From Kiloniellales bacterium (GTDB taxonomy: Bacteria > Pseudomonadota > Alphaproteobacteria > Kiloniellales > JAKSDN01), in the NCBI GenBank assembly GCA_022360075.1, contig JAKSDN010001030.1, positions 1-16,699 on the forward strand: a stretch of DNA of 16,699 nt, read 5' to 3'. A program made the position numbers and the translations under genes. Positions 8,246-15,574 of this stretch are shown piece after piece. Numbering within the stretch: the first letter of the stretch is position 1; the number at the start of each line of letters is the position of its first letter. The notes below the pieces were generated by a model that saw nothing but the letters and a program-made list of their open reading frames with translations, had not been told where the DNA came from and ran no database searches.

Positions 8246-8350
8246 CCCAGTCCAGCCAGCCGTAACGCTGATGCCCCGTGGCCAGACGCCTCGGTAAGCC
8301 ACAGGGCCATCATCCAGAAGGCGCGCATGTTGCCGCCTGTCCGGACTGGG
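8246..8350 (-). ncRNA. Candidate structured RNA upstream of metK (closing helix plus long hairpin)
   Basis: In the minus-strand transcript CCCAGUCCGG (8350-8341) can pair with CUGGACUGGG (8255-8246): ten pairs including one G-U. The helix encloses a long hairpin, GAUGGCCCUGUGGC (8311-8298) with GCCACGGGGCAUC (8282-8270), that is 13 pairs with one bulged G, one U-G and a 15-base loop. Minor stems AGGCG/CGCCU and CAGC/GCUG fill the rest, giving a multibranch junction. Both wobble pairs would be C-A mismatches in the opposite transcript, so the fold is specific to the metK-sense strand. I do not recognise a known class. In GC-rich DNA some such pairing arises by chance, so this remains a candidate. 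Confidence 0.4.
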
Positions 8351-8393
8351 CGCAAGCCAAATAAGGGCGCTTTGGGACTTTCCGACGTCGCCC

Positions 8394-8414
8394 GGCGAAG
8401 CCTCAGACTTCGCC
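8394..8414 (-). other. Stem-loop just downstream of the XRE regulator stop
   Basis: Perfect 7-bp inverted repeat GGCGAAG/CTTCGCC with a seven-base loop, beginning 27 bases past the stop codon of the XRE gene. No U tract follows on either strand, so it is not an intrinsic terminator; it could protect the 3' end of the mRNA. Confidence 0.4.
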
Positions 8415-8440
8415 GAACGAGCGCTGAAGGGCCGCCGCGG

Positions 8441-8896
8441 CTAGCTTTCCCGTTCGCTGGCGGCGCCGAGCGCCTTGGTCATCTCGAACAGCCGCTTTCG
8501 CACCGTCGGTTCGGTGATCTTGTAATAAGCGCGAACGAGCTCGAGGGTCTCTCGCTTGGCCATCGGATCGGGCTCGTAGGTGTCGTGCTCCCGCACCACG
8601 CCTCGCATCTGGCCTGGCGAACTCGCCGCAACGTCGTCCGACATATCCTCGAAGAAGTAGCTGACGGGAACTTGCAAGACTCTCGAAAGATCAAACAAAC
8701 GGCTGGCGCCGATCCTGTTCGCTCCTCGTTCGTATTTCTGCACTTGCTGAAAGGTTAAGCCAATGGCTTCGCCAAGCTTTTCCTGACTCATGCCCAATAG
8801 CGTACGCCTAAGCCGAACCCGGCCACCGACATGAACGTCGACCGGGTTAGGTTTACCCAATGCGCCACGGGCGCGAAGTTTGCGCGCTGCAGCCAT
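8441..8896 (-). CDS. XRE-family helix-turn-helix transcriptional regulator
   Basis: The 151-residue protein has a Cro/CI-type helix-turn-helix at about 23-85: VGGRVRLRRTLLGMSQEKLGEA, then IGLTFQQVQKYERGANRI as turn and recognition helix, then LFDLSRVLQVPVSYFFEDM. The C-terminal third (about 112-145) carries a conserved-looking segment, LELVRAYYKITEPTVRKRL, seen in a widespread alphaproteobacterial single-domain regulator family. No ligand-binding or membrane domain is present, so any signal is unknown. The ATG is at 8896. The gene sits between lnt and metK, and regulators of this type are often found next to metK in alphaproteobacteria, which suggests, but does not show, a link with SAM or envelope genes. 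An AT-rich upstream region with a promoter-like sequence and a dyad could serve autoregulation. I give no gene name because I do not recognise a characterised member. Confidence 0.9.
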   Translation of the reverse strand: MAAARKLRARGALGKPNPVDVHVGGRVRLRRTLLGMSQEKLGEAIGLTFQQVQKYERGANRIGASRLFDLSRVLQVPVSYFFEDMSDDVAASSPGQMRGVVREHDTYEPDPMAKRETLELVRAYYKITEPTVRKRLFEMTKALGAASERES

Positions 8897-8945
8897 GCTT
8901 TTCTGAACCGCTCCCTTTTAAGAATTTATGGAAACAAGCGGACGT

Positions 8946-8973
8946 AACTTAGCGAGGTTTCGAAAGTAGTCAA
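8946..8973 (-). promoter_or_regulatory. Candidate promoter of the XRE regulator gene
   Basis: TTGACT at 8973-8968 matches the -35 consensus at five of six positions. A 16-base spacer leads to TAAGTT at 8951-8946, a weak -10 (3 of 6). The region 8897-9009 between lnt and the regulator is conspicuously AT-richer than its surroundings and has no other coding content, which supports promoter function. The -10 assignment is uncertain. Confidence 0.35.
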
Positions 8974-8984
8974 CTAGTGTTGTC
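8969..8984. promoter_or_regulatory. Possible operator dyad overlapping the XRE promoter -35
   Basis: The minus strand reads GACAACACTAGTTGAC: a CAAC-N4-GTTG core dyad plus an outer G/C pair, covering the candidate -35. Small Cro/CI-like regulators bind dyads of about this size, and overlap with the -35 would repress. One copy only, and imperfect. Confidence 0.25.
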
Positions 8985-9009
8985 CTTTTTGCTTCGCTAG
9001 TACGATCGA

Positions 9010-10596
9010 CTACCCCGGGCGTCTGAAACAGTAACCCAACAACAGCGACAAGGTGACCAACACCAGCACCCACCAGTTGCCGGCGATGACGAAGGGCGTG
9101 CGCGACTCGAGCGGCCGAGGCAGCGCCGAATCGATACGCCCGACCTGATCGAGCCCCAATCGGGCGAGCACGCGGCCGTAGCCGTCGACGACCGCGGAAA
9201 CGCCGTTGTTGGCCACCCGGACCAGCGGCAGACCTTCCTCGACCGCGCGCAGGCGCGCGCTCGCGAAATGTTGAAAGGGCCCGGAGCTGCGCCCGAACCA
9301 GGCATCGTTGGTGACCGTCAGCAGCCAGGCCGGCGGCCGGTCGGGGTCGGTAACCTGTCCGGGATAGATCACCTCGTAGCAAATCAGCGGGCTGACCGGC
9401 GGCAGCCCAGGCAAAGCCAGGGTACGGCGTCCGACGCCGGAAGAGAAATCGGCCCGCCCTTCCGTCAGCTTCGAGAAGCCGAGCAGCCCGCGCAGCGGCA
9501 CGTACTCGCCGAAGGGTACAAGCTTGACCTTGTCGTAGGCCTCGACAAGCGCGCCTTCGCGATCGAGGGCGAAGAGAGTGTTCCACAGCCCGGATCTGCC
9601 ATCCGCCCGCGCCTCGCGCGGCGCGCCGGTCAGCAGCAGCCCGCCCTCCGGCACCACCTGGCCGAGGGCCCGGCGCAGCGTTTCGTCGCGGTTGAGGATA
9701 TAGGGCACCGCCGTTTCCGCCCAGACGACATGGGTCACGGCATCGAAGCCGGGCTCGACCGACAGGCGCATCTGATCGATGACGTGCTGTTGCCGCAGCT
9801 CCCGCCGCCACTTGTCCGACTGCTCGATGCTGGGCTGCACGAGACGCAGCATGACGCCATCGACGCTGCGCTCGCCCGGTGACGGGGCGACGGCGAGCCG
9901 ACCTGCGGAGAGCGCGAAGACGGCAGCGAGGACCAGGACGCCGAGGCCTGCCGGTGCCCAACGGCGCCAACGCCCGCCGGGCTCCGTCGCGACCGCCGGC
10001 GCCGCGGCGGCGGCCAGCGTGATCCAGGACAGGCCCCAGACGCCGGTCAACGCGGCAAGCTGGATCGTCTCCGCCGAGAAGGCCCAGACCGTGCCGATCA
10101 GGTTCCAGGGGAAGCCGGTCAGGACCCAGGACCGCAGCCACTCGGCGCCGAGCCAGGCCCCGGCCAGGATCAGCACCCGCGCCGGCCCGCGCCACGCGAC
10201 CCGGTGGACGACGAGTGTGACCAGCGCCGTGAAAAGCGCCAGCCCGGCCGAGAGCGCGAGCACCGCAACGGGCGCGAGCGCCCCGAAGCGCGGCGCATCG
10301 ACGGTGAAGGCGATGCCCACCCAGTAGAGACCGGCGAAGTAGAAGCCGGCGCCGAAGGCCCAGCCCAGCGCGAAAGCCGCAGCCGATCCCCTGACCCCGT
10401 TCAAGAGCCAGAGCAGACCGGTGAAGGCGGGCCAAAGCAGTGGCACGAGATAGACGGGCGGCAAGGCCGCCGCGGCCAGGGCGCCGAACAGAAAGGCGGT
10501 CAGGAGCCGCCGCCAACCGCTTAGTCCGGCACACCAGGCGGCCGCGCGCGCCAGCGGCGCAAGAGGCGACGGGCTGGCGAGGGAGGGCGCGGTCAT
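9010..10596 (-). CDS. lnt: Apolipoprotein N-acyltransferase Lnt
   Basis: Lnt is the inner-membrane enzyme that adds the third acyl chain to the N-terminal cysteine of lipoproteins, the last step of lipoprotein maturation and needed for Lol sorting. The 528-residue protein has several hydrophobic membrane segments in its first 235 residues, a periplasmic nitrilase-like domain (about 248-495), and a last membrane helix at about 503-522. The Glu-Lys-Cys catalytic triad is intact: E294 in WAETAVPY, K356 in YDKVKLVPFGEYVP, and C406 in ICYEVIYP. WFGRSSGPFQH further on is also typical. The start is ATG at 10596, 34 bases after the corC stop, in the common ybeY-corC-lnt order. A 113-base AT-rich gap follows before the next gene, so lnt probably closes this operon, although I see no intrinsic terminator. 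Confidence 0.97.
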   Translation of the reverse strand: MTAPSLASPSPLAPLARAAAWCAGLSGWRRLLTAFLFGALAAAALPPVYLVPLLWPAFTGLLWLLNGVRGSAAAFALGWAFGAGFYFAGLYWVGIAFTVDAPRFGALAPVAVLALSAGLALFTALVTLVVHRVAWRGPARVLILAGAWLGAEWLRSWVLTGFPWNLIGTVWAFSAETIQLAALTGVWGLSWITLAAAAAPAVATEPGGRWRRWAPAGLGVLVLAAVFALSAGRLAVAPSPGERSVDGVMLRLVQPSIEQSDKWRRELRQQHVIDQMRLSVEPGFDAVTHVVWAETAVPYILNRDETLRRALGQVVPEGGLLLTGAPREARADGRSGLWNTLFALDREGALVEAYDKVKLVPFGEYVPLRGLLGFSKLTEGRADFSSGVGRRTLALPGLPPVSPLICYEVIYPGQVTDPDRPPAWLLTVTNDAWFGRSSGPFQHFASARLRAVEEGLPLVRVANNGVSAVVDGYGRVLARLGLDQVGRIDSALPRPLESRTPFVIAGNWWVLVLVTLSLLLGYCFRRPG

Positions 10597-10630
10597 GCCG
10601 CCGGGCCGGGAGCGCTCTGCCCGCGCATCG

Positions 10631-11566
10631 TCAGGCGCTGTCGAGCAATGCGGGCTGAGGCAGATTGCGCAAACGCAGCCGCTTGATGCGGCGCGGGTCG
10701 GCCTCGATCACCTCGAAGCTGACGCCGGAAGGCTCGTGGGTGATCAGCTCGCCGCGCGCCGGCACGCGGCCGGTCAGGGAGAACACGAAGCCGCCCAGCG
10801 TGTCGATATCCTCGTCGCGCTCCTCGTCGGTCAGGACCGGGCCGACCGCGGCCTCGAATTCCTCGATCGGACAGCGCGCATCGGCGATCAGCGAGCCGTC
10901 CGGCTGGCGGATCAGTTTCGGCCCCTCCGCGACGTCATGCTCGTCCTGTATCTCGCCAACGATCTCCTCGACGAGATCCTCGATCGTGATCAAGCCGTCG
11001 ATGCCGCCGAACTCGTCGACCACCAGCGCCAGGTGAATGCGCGAGCGGCGCATCTCCAGCAGCAGCTCGATGACCCGCATCGAAGGGGCGACGAAGAGGA
11101 CTTGCCTCGAAATACGCGCGAGCGAGAAAGGCCCTTGATGACCGGCATGGGGCAAGACGTCCTTGATGTGCACCATGCCGATGACGTCGTCGAGCGATTC
11201 GCGATAGAGCGGCACGCGCGAGTGGCCGCGCTCGCGCATGACGCGGATGACTTCCTCGAGATCGGTGTCGGCTTCCAGGGCCACGATATCGGCCCTCGGC
11301 ACCATGACGTCGTAGGCGGTCAGATGGCGCAGCTTGAGGATGTTGGCCAGCATCATGCGCTCGTCGTCGCCGATCGGAACCGTCGCCTCTTCCTCGCTGC
11401 CGTTCTCGCCGATCTCCTCGATGATCTCCTCGATCGTCTCGCGCAGGCTCGGCTCGCCGTTGCGCAGGCGGAAGAGATTGCGCAGCCATTGCCGCAGCCC
11501 CTGGGGCTGGCGCCCGGCGCCACCGTTGGCGCGGCTCACCCGCCCGCTGCCCAGCGCCTCGCTCAC
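10631..11566 (-). CDS. corC: CorC/HlyC family CBS-domain protein, GTG start
   Basis: The 311-residue protein has a short acidic/basic N-terminal region, two CBS domains (about 84-143 and 153-205; MVPRADI at 88-94, VDEFGG at 183-188), and a C-terminal CorC_HlyC domain (about 218-298). It lacks the DUF21 membrane domain of the larger CorB/CNNM-type transporters, so it is the short soluble form known as YbeX/CorC in Escherichia coli. That protein is linked to cobalt/magnesium efflux and, more recently, to ribosome maturation and heat stress. CBS pairs usually bind adenine nucleotides. The GTG start at 11566-11564 overlaps the ybeY stop as GTGA, implying translational coupling. Older annotations call such proteins hemolysin C, which misleads here. 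The transport role is inferred from the family. Confidence 0.9.
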   Translation of the reverse strand: MSEALGSGRVSRANGGAGRQPQGLRQWLRNLFRLRNGEPSLRETIEEIIEEIGENGSEEEATVPIGDDERMMLANILKLRHLTAYDVMVPRADIVALEADTDLEEVIRVMRERGHSRVPLYRESLDDVIGMVHIKDVLPHAGHQGPFSLARISRQVLFVAPSMRVIELLLEMRRSRIHLALVVDEFGGIDGLITIEDLVEEIVGEIQDEHDVAEGPKLIRQPDGSLIADARCPIEEFEAAVGPVLTDEERDEDIDTLGGFVFSLTGRVPARGELITHEPSGVSFEVIEADPRRIKRLRLRNLPQPALLDSA

Positions 11567-12120
11567 GACACCTGCTCCAGCACGGCAACGTCCGCAGAGT
11601 TCGCGTTCCGGTACGGATCGGCGACACCGAGGTCGGCAAGCACCTCGACCTCGAGCCGCTCCATGACGCGCGCATCGCTCTCGCGTTCGTGGTCATAGCC
11701 GAGGAGATGAAGGACGCCGTGGACGACCAGATGGGCCAGATGATCGGCCGGGCTCTTTCTCTGGGCCGCGGCCTCCCGCAGCAGCGTCTCGCGTGCCAAG
11801 ACCACGTCGCCCAGCGCCGCAGGCTCAGCGCCTGGCAAGTCGGGAGGCGCGTCGGCGCCGAGGTTCGGAAAGGACAAGACGTTGGTCGGCGCATCGCGGC
11901 CGCGGAAGTCGCGGTTGAGTCGCTGGACCAGACGGTCGTCGGCCAGCACCAGCGAGAGCGCGCGTCCGGCGGCGAGGCTTTGGCCATCCGGTGCCGCTCG
12001 AAGCGCGGCAAGGGCCGCGAGCCGTGCCTGGCCCGAGGCATCCATCGGCAGGTTGAGCCAGTCGTCGTCCTCGACGACGAGGGCTATGTCGAAACTCGGA
12101 GGGTCTGGATCGTCACTCAT
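11563..12120 (-). CDS. ybeY: Endoribonuclease YbeY (16S rRNA maturation)
   Basis: YbeY is a zinc-dependent single-strand endoribonuclease that takes part in 16S rRNA 3'-end maturation and 70S ribosome quality control. The 185-residue protein carries the diagnostic HGVLHLLGYDH motif at 134-144, whose H134, H138 and H144 bind the metal. The upstream NVLSFP motif at 80-85 is the family's other hallmark. The N-terminus is acidic and a little longer than in the Escherichia coli protein (about 155 residues). The ATG is at 12120, 42 bases after the phoH stop. The gene overlaps corC by four bases downstream. The phoH-ybeY-corC-lnt cluster is conserved across proteobacteria and links ribosome quality control with envelope functions. 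Confidence 0.96.
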   Translation of the reverse strand: MSDDPDPPSFDIALVVEDDDWLNLPMDASGQARLAALAALRAAPDGQSLAAGRALSLVLADDRLVQRLNRDFRGRDAPTNVLSFPNLGADAPPDLPGAEPAALGDVVLARETLLREAAAQRKSPADHLAHLVVHGVLHLLGYDHERESDARVMERLEVEVLADLGVADPYRNANSADVAVLEQVS

Positions 12121-12162
12121 GTCACTTGGAAGAGGGCTGGCTTCTCCCCGTCGCCTTGCCGG

Positions 12163-13209
12163 TCATTTCGCGCCGAACAGGTCTGCTTCGCGAGCGCCGC
12201 TGCCATCGTGGGCCTCGTAGGCCTGCACGATTCGGGTCACCAGAGAATGCCGTACGACATCCTCTTTGGTGAATTGGACGCAAGATACACCGTCGAGCTC
12301 CGAGAGCAGGCCGACCGCCTCGCGCAATCCGGATCGCTGGCCCGGCGCGAGATCGACCTGAGAGAGGTCTCCGGTGATGGCCATGCGGCTGTTCTCGCCG
12401 AGCCGGGTGAGGAACATCTTCATTTGGACCGGCGTGGAGTTCTGCGCCTCGTCGAGAATGATGAACGCATTGCTCAGCGTGCGCCCGCGCATGAAGGCGA
12501 GAGGGGCCAGCTCGATCTCGCCGTTGCTGAGCCGCTGCATGACCTGCTCGGCCGGCAGCATATCATAGAGAGCATCGTACAGCGGTCGCAGATAGGGGTC
12601 GATCTTCTCGCGCAGGTCGCCGGGCAGGAAGCCCAGCCTTTCCCCGGCCTCGACGGCCGGACGCGACAGGATGATCCGCTCGACCGCCCCGCTCATCATC
12701 ATGGCGACGGCCTTGGCCACCGCGAGATAGGTCTTGCCGGTCCCGGCCGGGCCGATGCCGAACACCAGCTCGTGGCGGTCCAAGGCCTGGAGATAGGCGG
12801 TCTGCCCCGGCGAGCGCGGCGAGATGTGACGCTTGCGGGTGCGGATCGAAAGCTCTTCGGCATGGATCGCCGTCACCGCCGCCGCCCGCGCCTCCGCCGA
12901 GAGGCTGCCGCGCGCCATCCGGATGGCCGCATCGACCTCGGCGTCGCCAACTACCAGGCCCTTCCGCAGGCGCGTGTAGAGCGCGCCCAAGGCCTCGTTC
13001 GCCGCCTCCACGGAATCCTGCGGTCCGGAGATCGACACCCGGTTGCCGCGCGAGACCAACGACACGCCGAGCTGCTGCTCCAGGCGCGCGAGGTTCTCGT
13101 CGTGCTGACCGTAGAGCAGCGGCAGCAGTGTGTTGTCATCGAACTGCAGAACGGTCGGGTTCCGCTTGTCGCCGTCGACGGCCTTGTCGCGGGTCGAGGC
13201 TGAAGTCAC
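12163..13209 (-). CDS. phoH: PhoH-like ATPase (YbeZ family), GTG start
   Basis: The 348-residue protein is a PhoH/YbeZ-type P-loop ATPase, a family related to the helicase core and genetically and physically linked to YbeY. An N-terminal KH-like region (about 18-85) precedes the ATPase domain, with Walker A GPAGTGKT at 153-160, Walker [10 protein letters not shown] at 249-257, and GDLSQVDL at 280-287. The start is GTG at 13209-13207, overlapping the miaB TGA as GTGA. The frame continues upstream to 13323, but that stretch is an Arg/Gly-rich shadow of the miaB end, so the overlap start is preferred. Its position immediately before ybeY supports a shared role in RNA metabolism. The name phoH is historical; phosphate regulation should not be assumed. 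Confidence 0.94.
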   Translation of the reverse strand: MTSASTRDKAVDGDKRNPTVLQFDDNTLLPLLYGQHDENLARLEQQLGVSLVSRGNRVSISGPQDSVEAANEALGALYTRLRKGLVVGDAEVDAAIRMARGSLSAEARAAAVTAIHAEELSIRTRKRHISPRSPGQTAYLQALDRHELVFGIGPAGTGKTYLAVAKAVAMMMSGAVERIILSRPAVEAGERLGFLPGDLREKIDPYLRPLYDALYDMLPAEQVMQRLSNGEIELAPLAFMRGRTLSNAFIILDEAQNSTPVQMKMFLTRLGENSRMAITGDLSQVDLAPGQRSGLREAVGLLSELDGVSCVQFTKEDVVRHSLVTRIVQAYEAHDGSGAREADLFGAK

Positions 13210-14588
13210 GCCAAGGCCCTTTGCGCCACCGCGGCGCGGTCGGCGGGTGCGGCGGCCAGCTCGGCCCGCAAGCTGTTGGGGTGGGCCGCCGTGATCGCCA
13301 GCTCGACGATCTGGCCGAGCCATTCGGCTGGCGCTTCGACATGGACGGACTGCATATAGGGGCTCCGGCCGACGAGTTGGCCGGGACGCCGGCCGGGACG
13401 CTCGAGCAGCACAGGCAAGCGCCGTCCGACGCTGGCCAGATTGAAGCTCTCCTGCTGGGCGTCGAGCAGGCTCTGCAGCATCGCCAGGCGCTCGGCCTTG
13501 ACCGCCTCCGGCACCTGGGGCTCCAGGCCAGCCGCCGGGGTGCCGGGCCGCGCGCTGTACTTGAAGGAATAGGCCTGGGCATAGCCGATGTCGGTGACCA
13601 GGCGCAGGGTTTCGGCGAAGTCCCGGTCGCTCTCGCCGGGAAAGCCGACGATGAAGTCGGACGACAGCGCGAGGTCGGGGCAGGCCTTGCGCAGCCGCTC
13701 GACCAGACGGCGGTAGTCGTCGGCGCCGTGGCGCCGGTTCATGGCCGATAGCACGCGATCGGCGCCCGACTGCACCGGCAGATGCAGATAGGGCATGAGC
13801 TTGGGCTCGTCGCCATGGGCGGCGATCAGCTCGGCGTCCATGTCCCGCGGATGGGATGTCGTGTAGCGGATCCGGTCCAGCCCCTCGATCTCCGCCAGCC
13901 GCCGGATCAGGGCCGCGAGCCCCCAGTGTCCGCCGTCGGAGGAGGCGCCGTGATAGGCATTGACGTTCTGACCCAGCAGCGTGATCTCGCGGACGCCGGC
14001 CTCCGCCAGGCGCTCGGCCTCGGCCAGCACCTCCGACGCCGGGCGCGAGAACTCCGCGCCGCGCGTGTAGGGCACGACGCAGAAGCTGCAGAACTTGTCG
14101 CAGCCTTCCTGCACGGACAGGAAGGCGCTGGCGCCGGGATCGCGGCTTTCCTCGGGCAGGAAATCGAATTTCGACTCGACCGGGAACTCGGTGTCCACGA
14201 CCCCGGAAGCCGGGCCCGCGCCCTCGGCGCGCGCGATCAGCTCAGGCAAGCGGTGGTAGGTCTGCGGCCCGAAGACCAAGTCGACCTGCGGTGCCCGGCG
14301 CAGGATCTCCTCGCCTTCGGCCTGGGCCACGCAGCCGGCGACGGCAATCATCATCCGGCCGCCCACGCCGGCGCGCGCGCGCCTGAGCTGGTCGATGCGG
14401 CCAAGCTCCGAATAGACCTTCTCGGCCGCCTTCTCGCGAATGTGGCAGGTGTTGAGGATCACCAGATCGGCACCCTCCGGGCCCTCCACGCTGTGGAAGC
14501 CGAGCGGCGCCAAGACGTCCGCCATACGGGCGGAATCGTAGACGTTCATCTGGCAGCCGTAAGTCTTGATGAAGAGCTTCTTGGTCAA
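13206..14588 (-). CDS. miaB: tRNA-2-methylthio-N6-dimethylallyladenosine synthase MiaB, TTG start
   Basis: MiaB is a radical-SAM methylthiotransferase that converts i6A37 to ms2i6A37 in tRNAs reading UNN codons, using two SAM molecules and two [4Fe-4S] clusters. In the 460-residue protein the N-terminal UPF0004 domain supplies C12 (YGCQMN), C48 (NTCHIREKA) and C86 (AGCVAQ) for the auxiliary cluster. The radical-SAM CxxxCxxC motif is at C163, C167 and C170 ([16 protein letters not shown]). A TRAM domain (about 385-445) ends it. The start is TTG at 14588-14586: the conserved [13 protein letters not shown] begins at once after it, no in-frame ATG or GTG is present in the adjacent upstream codons, and GGTGAT (matching extended Shine-Dalgarno) sits nine bases upstream. 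It is followed by phoH with a four-base overlap. Confidence 0.96.
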   Translation of the reverse strand: MTKKLFIKTYGCQMNVYDSARMADVLAPLGFHSVEGPEGADLVILNTCHIREKAAEKVYSELGRIDQLRRARAGVGGRMMIAVAGCVAQAEGEEILRRAPQVDLVFGPQTYHRLPELIARAEGAGPASGVVDTEFPVESKFDFLPEESRDPGASAFLSVQEGCDKFCSFCVVPYTRGAEFSRPASEVLAEAERLAEAGVREITLLGQNVNAYHGASSDGGHWGLAALIRRLAEIEGLDRIRYTTSHPRDMDAELIAAHGDEPKLMPYLHLPVQSGADRVLSAMNRRHGADDYRRLVERLRKACPDLALSSDFIVGFPGESDRDFAETLRLVTDIGYAQAYSFKYSARPGTPAAGLEPQVPEAVKAERLAMLQSLLDAQQESFNLASVGRRLPVLLERPGRRPGQLVGRSPYMQSVHVEAPAEWLGQIVELAITAAHPNSLRAELAAAPADRAAVAQRALA

Positions 14589-14688
14589 AATTGCGTCATC
14601 ACCCGCACGCGCAGCAGGGCGAACGCAGGAATCGCCGGCCCTTCTCGTGAATTCGCGTCGGCGACCGTGCGGTCTGAAACCCGCTGAA

Positions 14689-14718
14689 ACTCTAGCATCG
14701 TTCCTGGGCCCGCGACAA
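14689..14718 (-). promoter_or_regulatory. Candidate promoter upstream of miaB with adjacent direct repeats
   Basis: The -35 is TTGTCG (14718-14713, 4 of 6), the spacer is 18 bases, and the -10 is TAGAGT (14694-14689, 4 of 6). It sits in the 132-base gap between the plsC/olsA-like stop and the miaB start, the only sizeable gap where the miaB-phoH-ybeY-corC-lnt operon could begin. GTTTCAG occurs twice (14690-14684 and 14680-14674) with an exact 10-base period, at the predicted transcription start. Weak by itself. Confidence 0.35.
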
Positions 14719-14720
14719 TC

Positions 14721-15545
14721 TCAAGCCGCTTCCCGGCGTTCGGCGGGCTCCTGCGGGCGGCCGGAGAGGGCTTGGGCCATGCCTTGCGCCACCTGGGCGT
14801 GGCAATGGTCGGCCAAGGCCTTGCGGGTGCCGAAGTCGTCCAAGGTGACGACGGGGTGAAAGCGGACCACGACGGTCAGCCGTCCGATCCCGGCCAGGCG
14901 CCACATATGCGGCGCCATCTCCATGTCGCCGAACCAGGTAAAGAGCGGCCGCAGATGCCGGCCGAGCGGCAGGCCGTCGAGCCGCGCGTAGGTCACGGAT
15001 ACCGGCTGGACGGTCAGAGGGCGCTCGTCGGGACGGCTCTCCGCCACCGACAGCAAGGCGCTCTTGAAGGGCAGGACGCGGTTGCCGTCGTCGCTCGTGC
15101 CCTCGGGAAACAGGATCAGACAGTCACCCTCCTCAAGGCGTTCGCTCAGCGCGTCGCGCTGCTCGGCGGTCCTGCGGATCCGCCGCTGGACGAACACCGT
15201 ACGCTGCATCTTCGCCAAGAGACCGTAAAGGAACCATTGCGCCACCTCGGCCTTGGCGACGAAGGAGCCCGCGACCAGCGAGCCCAGGACCGGGATGTCC
15301 AGATAGGAGCTGTGATTGGCCACGTAGAGGGTCGGCCGGTCGCGCGACTGGCGCCCGCGGCGCTCCACCCTGATGCCAAGCAAACGGCAGCACTGCCGAT
15401 GATACCAGCGCGGCAGCGCGTTGCGCAGCGGCAGCCGCAGGATCAGCGCCACCGCCTGAAGCGGCATGGCGCAGAGGGTGAAGCCGAGATAACAGCTTAG
15501 CCGGGCCATCGCCCGCAGCGGCGAGCCTATCCGCGCCGTGGTCAT
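14721..15545 (-). CDS. PlsC-family lysophospholipid/lyso-ornithine lipid O-acyltransferase (OlsA-like)
   Basis: The 274-residue membrane-associated acyltransferase has the LPLAT/PlsC signatures: NHSSYLD at 77-83 (NHx4D catalytic motif) and FPEGTS at 146-151 (glycerol-phosphate or headgroup site). A hydrophobic segment at about 18-40 would anchor it to the inner membrane. ATG at 15545 is preferred, with GGA six bases upstream; an in-frame TTG at 15554 would add three residues. By family it could be 1-acylglycerol-3-phosphate acyltransferase (PlsC) or lyso-ornithine lipid acyltransferase (OlsA), which are hard to separate by eye. Its place 29 bases downstream of an OlsB-like gene favours OlsA, which esterifies the 3-hydroxyacyl-ornithine made by OlsB. 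I leave the symbol empty because the sequence alone does not decide. Confidence 0.88.
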   Translation of the reverse strand: MTTARIGSPLRAMARLSCYLGFTLCAMPLQAVALILRLPLRNALPRWYHRQCCRLLGIRVERRGRQSRDRPTLYVANHSSYLDIPVLGSLVAGSFVAKAEVAQWFLYGLLAKMQRTVFVQRRIRRTAEQRDALSERLEEGDCLILFPEGTSDDGNRVLPFKSALLSVAESRPDERPLTVQPVSVTYARLDGLPLGRHLRPLFTWFGDMEMAPHMWRLAGIGRLTVVVRFHPVVTLDDFGTRKALADHCHAQVAQGMAQALSGRPQEPAERREAA

Positions 15546-15574
15546 CGTTTCCAAGGGACCCGGTTCCCGCCCCG

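Larger units (their letters stand above)
8083..8440 (-). other. 358-base gap between the XRE regulator and metK: no convincing protein gene, candidate structured leader
   Basis: Short frames exist here (for example one starting at 8329 that begins MRAFWMMALWL), but their codon use is visibly less GC3-biased than the flanking genes and I recognise no family. Visible elements are a 7-bp hairpin just after the XRE stop (8394-8414), the structured segment and terminator-like hairpin (8202-8350), and a perfect 10-bp palindrome GTCGTACGAC at 8139-8148. A weak promoter-like pair, TTGAGG (8167-8162) with 17-base spacing to TACGAC (8144-8139), overlaps that palindrome. If real, it would start metK transcription downstream of the terminator. 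The elements are listed separately where supportable. Confidence 0.6.

Noticed and set aside
8164..8355. Small minus-strand frames upstream of metK (about 63-65 codons), possible leader peptides
   Set aside because: Codon use is less GC3-biased than in real neighbours, the ribosome sites are poor, the frames overlap each other, and the segment is better explained as RNA structure. Not excluded by ribosome profiling.
8083..8440. Known SAM-I, SAM-II or SAM/SAH riboswitch upstream of metK
   Set aside because: I looked for the conserved core sequences of these classes and did not find them. Only generic helices are visible, so no known class is claimed.
10631..11566. Hemolysin or virulence gene, suggested by the HlyC label
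   Set aside because: The protein is a CBS-pair CorC/YbeX homologue in its usual ybeY-corC-lnt place; the hemolysin name is historical.
11689..13203. 504-codon plus-strand frame opposite ybeY and phoH
   Set aside because: Fully antisense to two well-supported genes and low in recognisable protein features.
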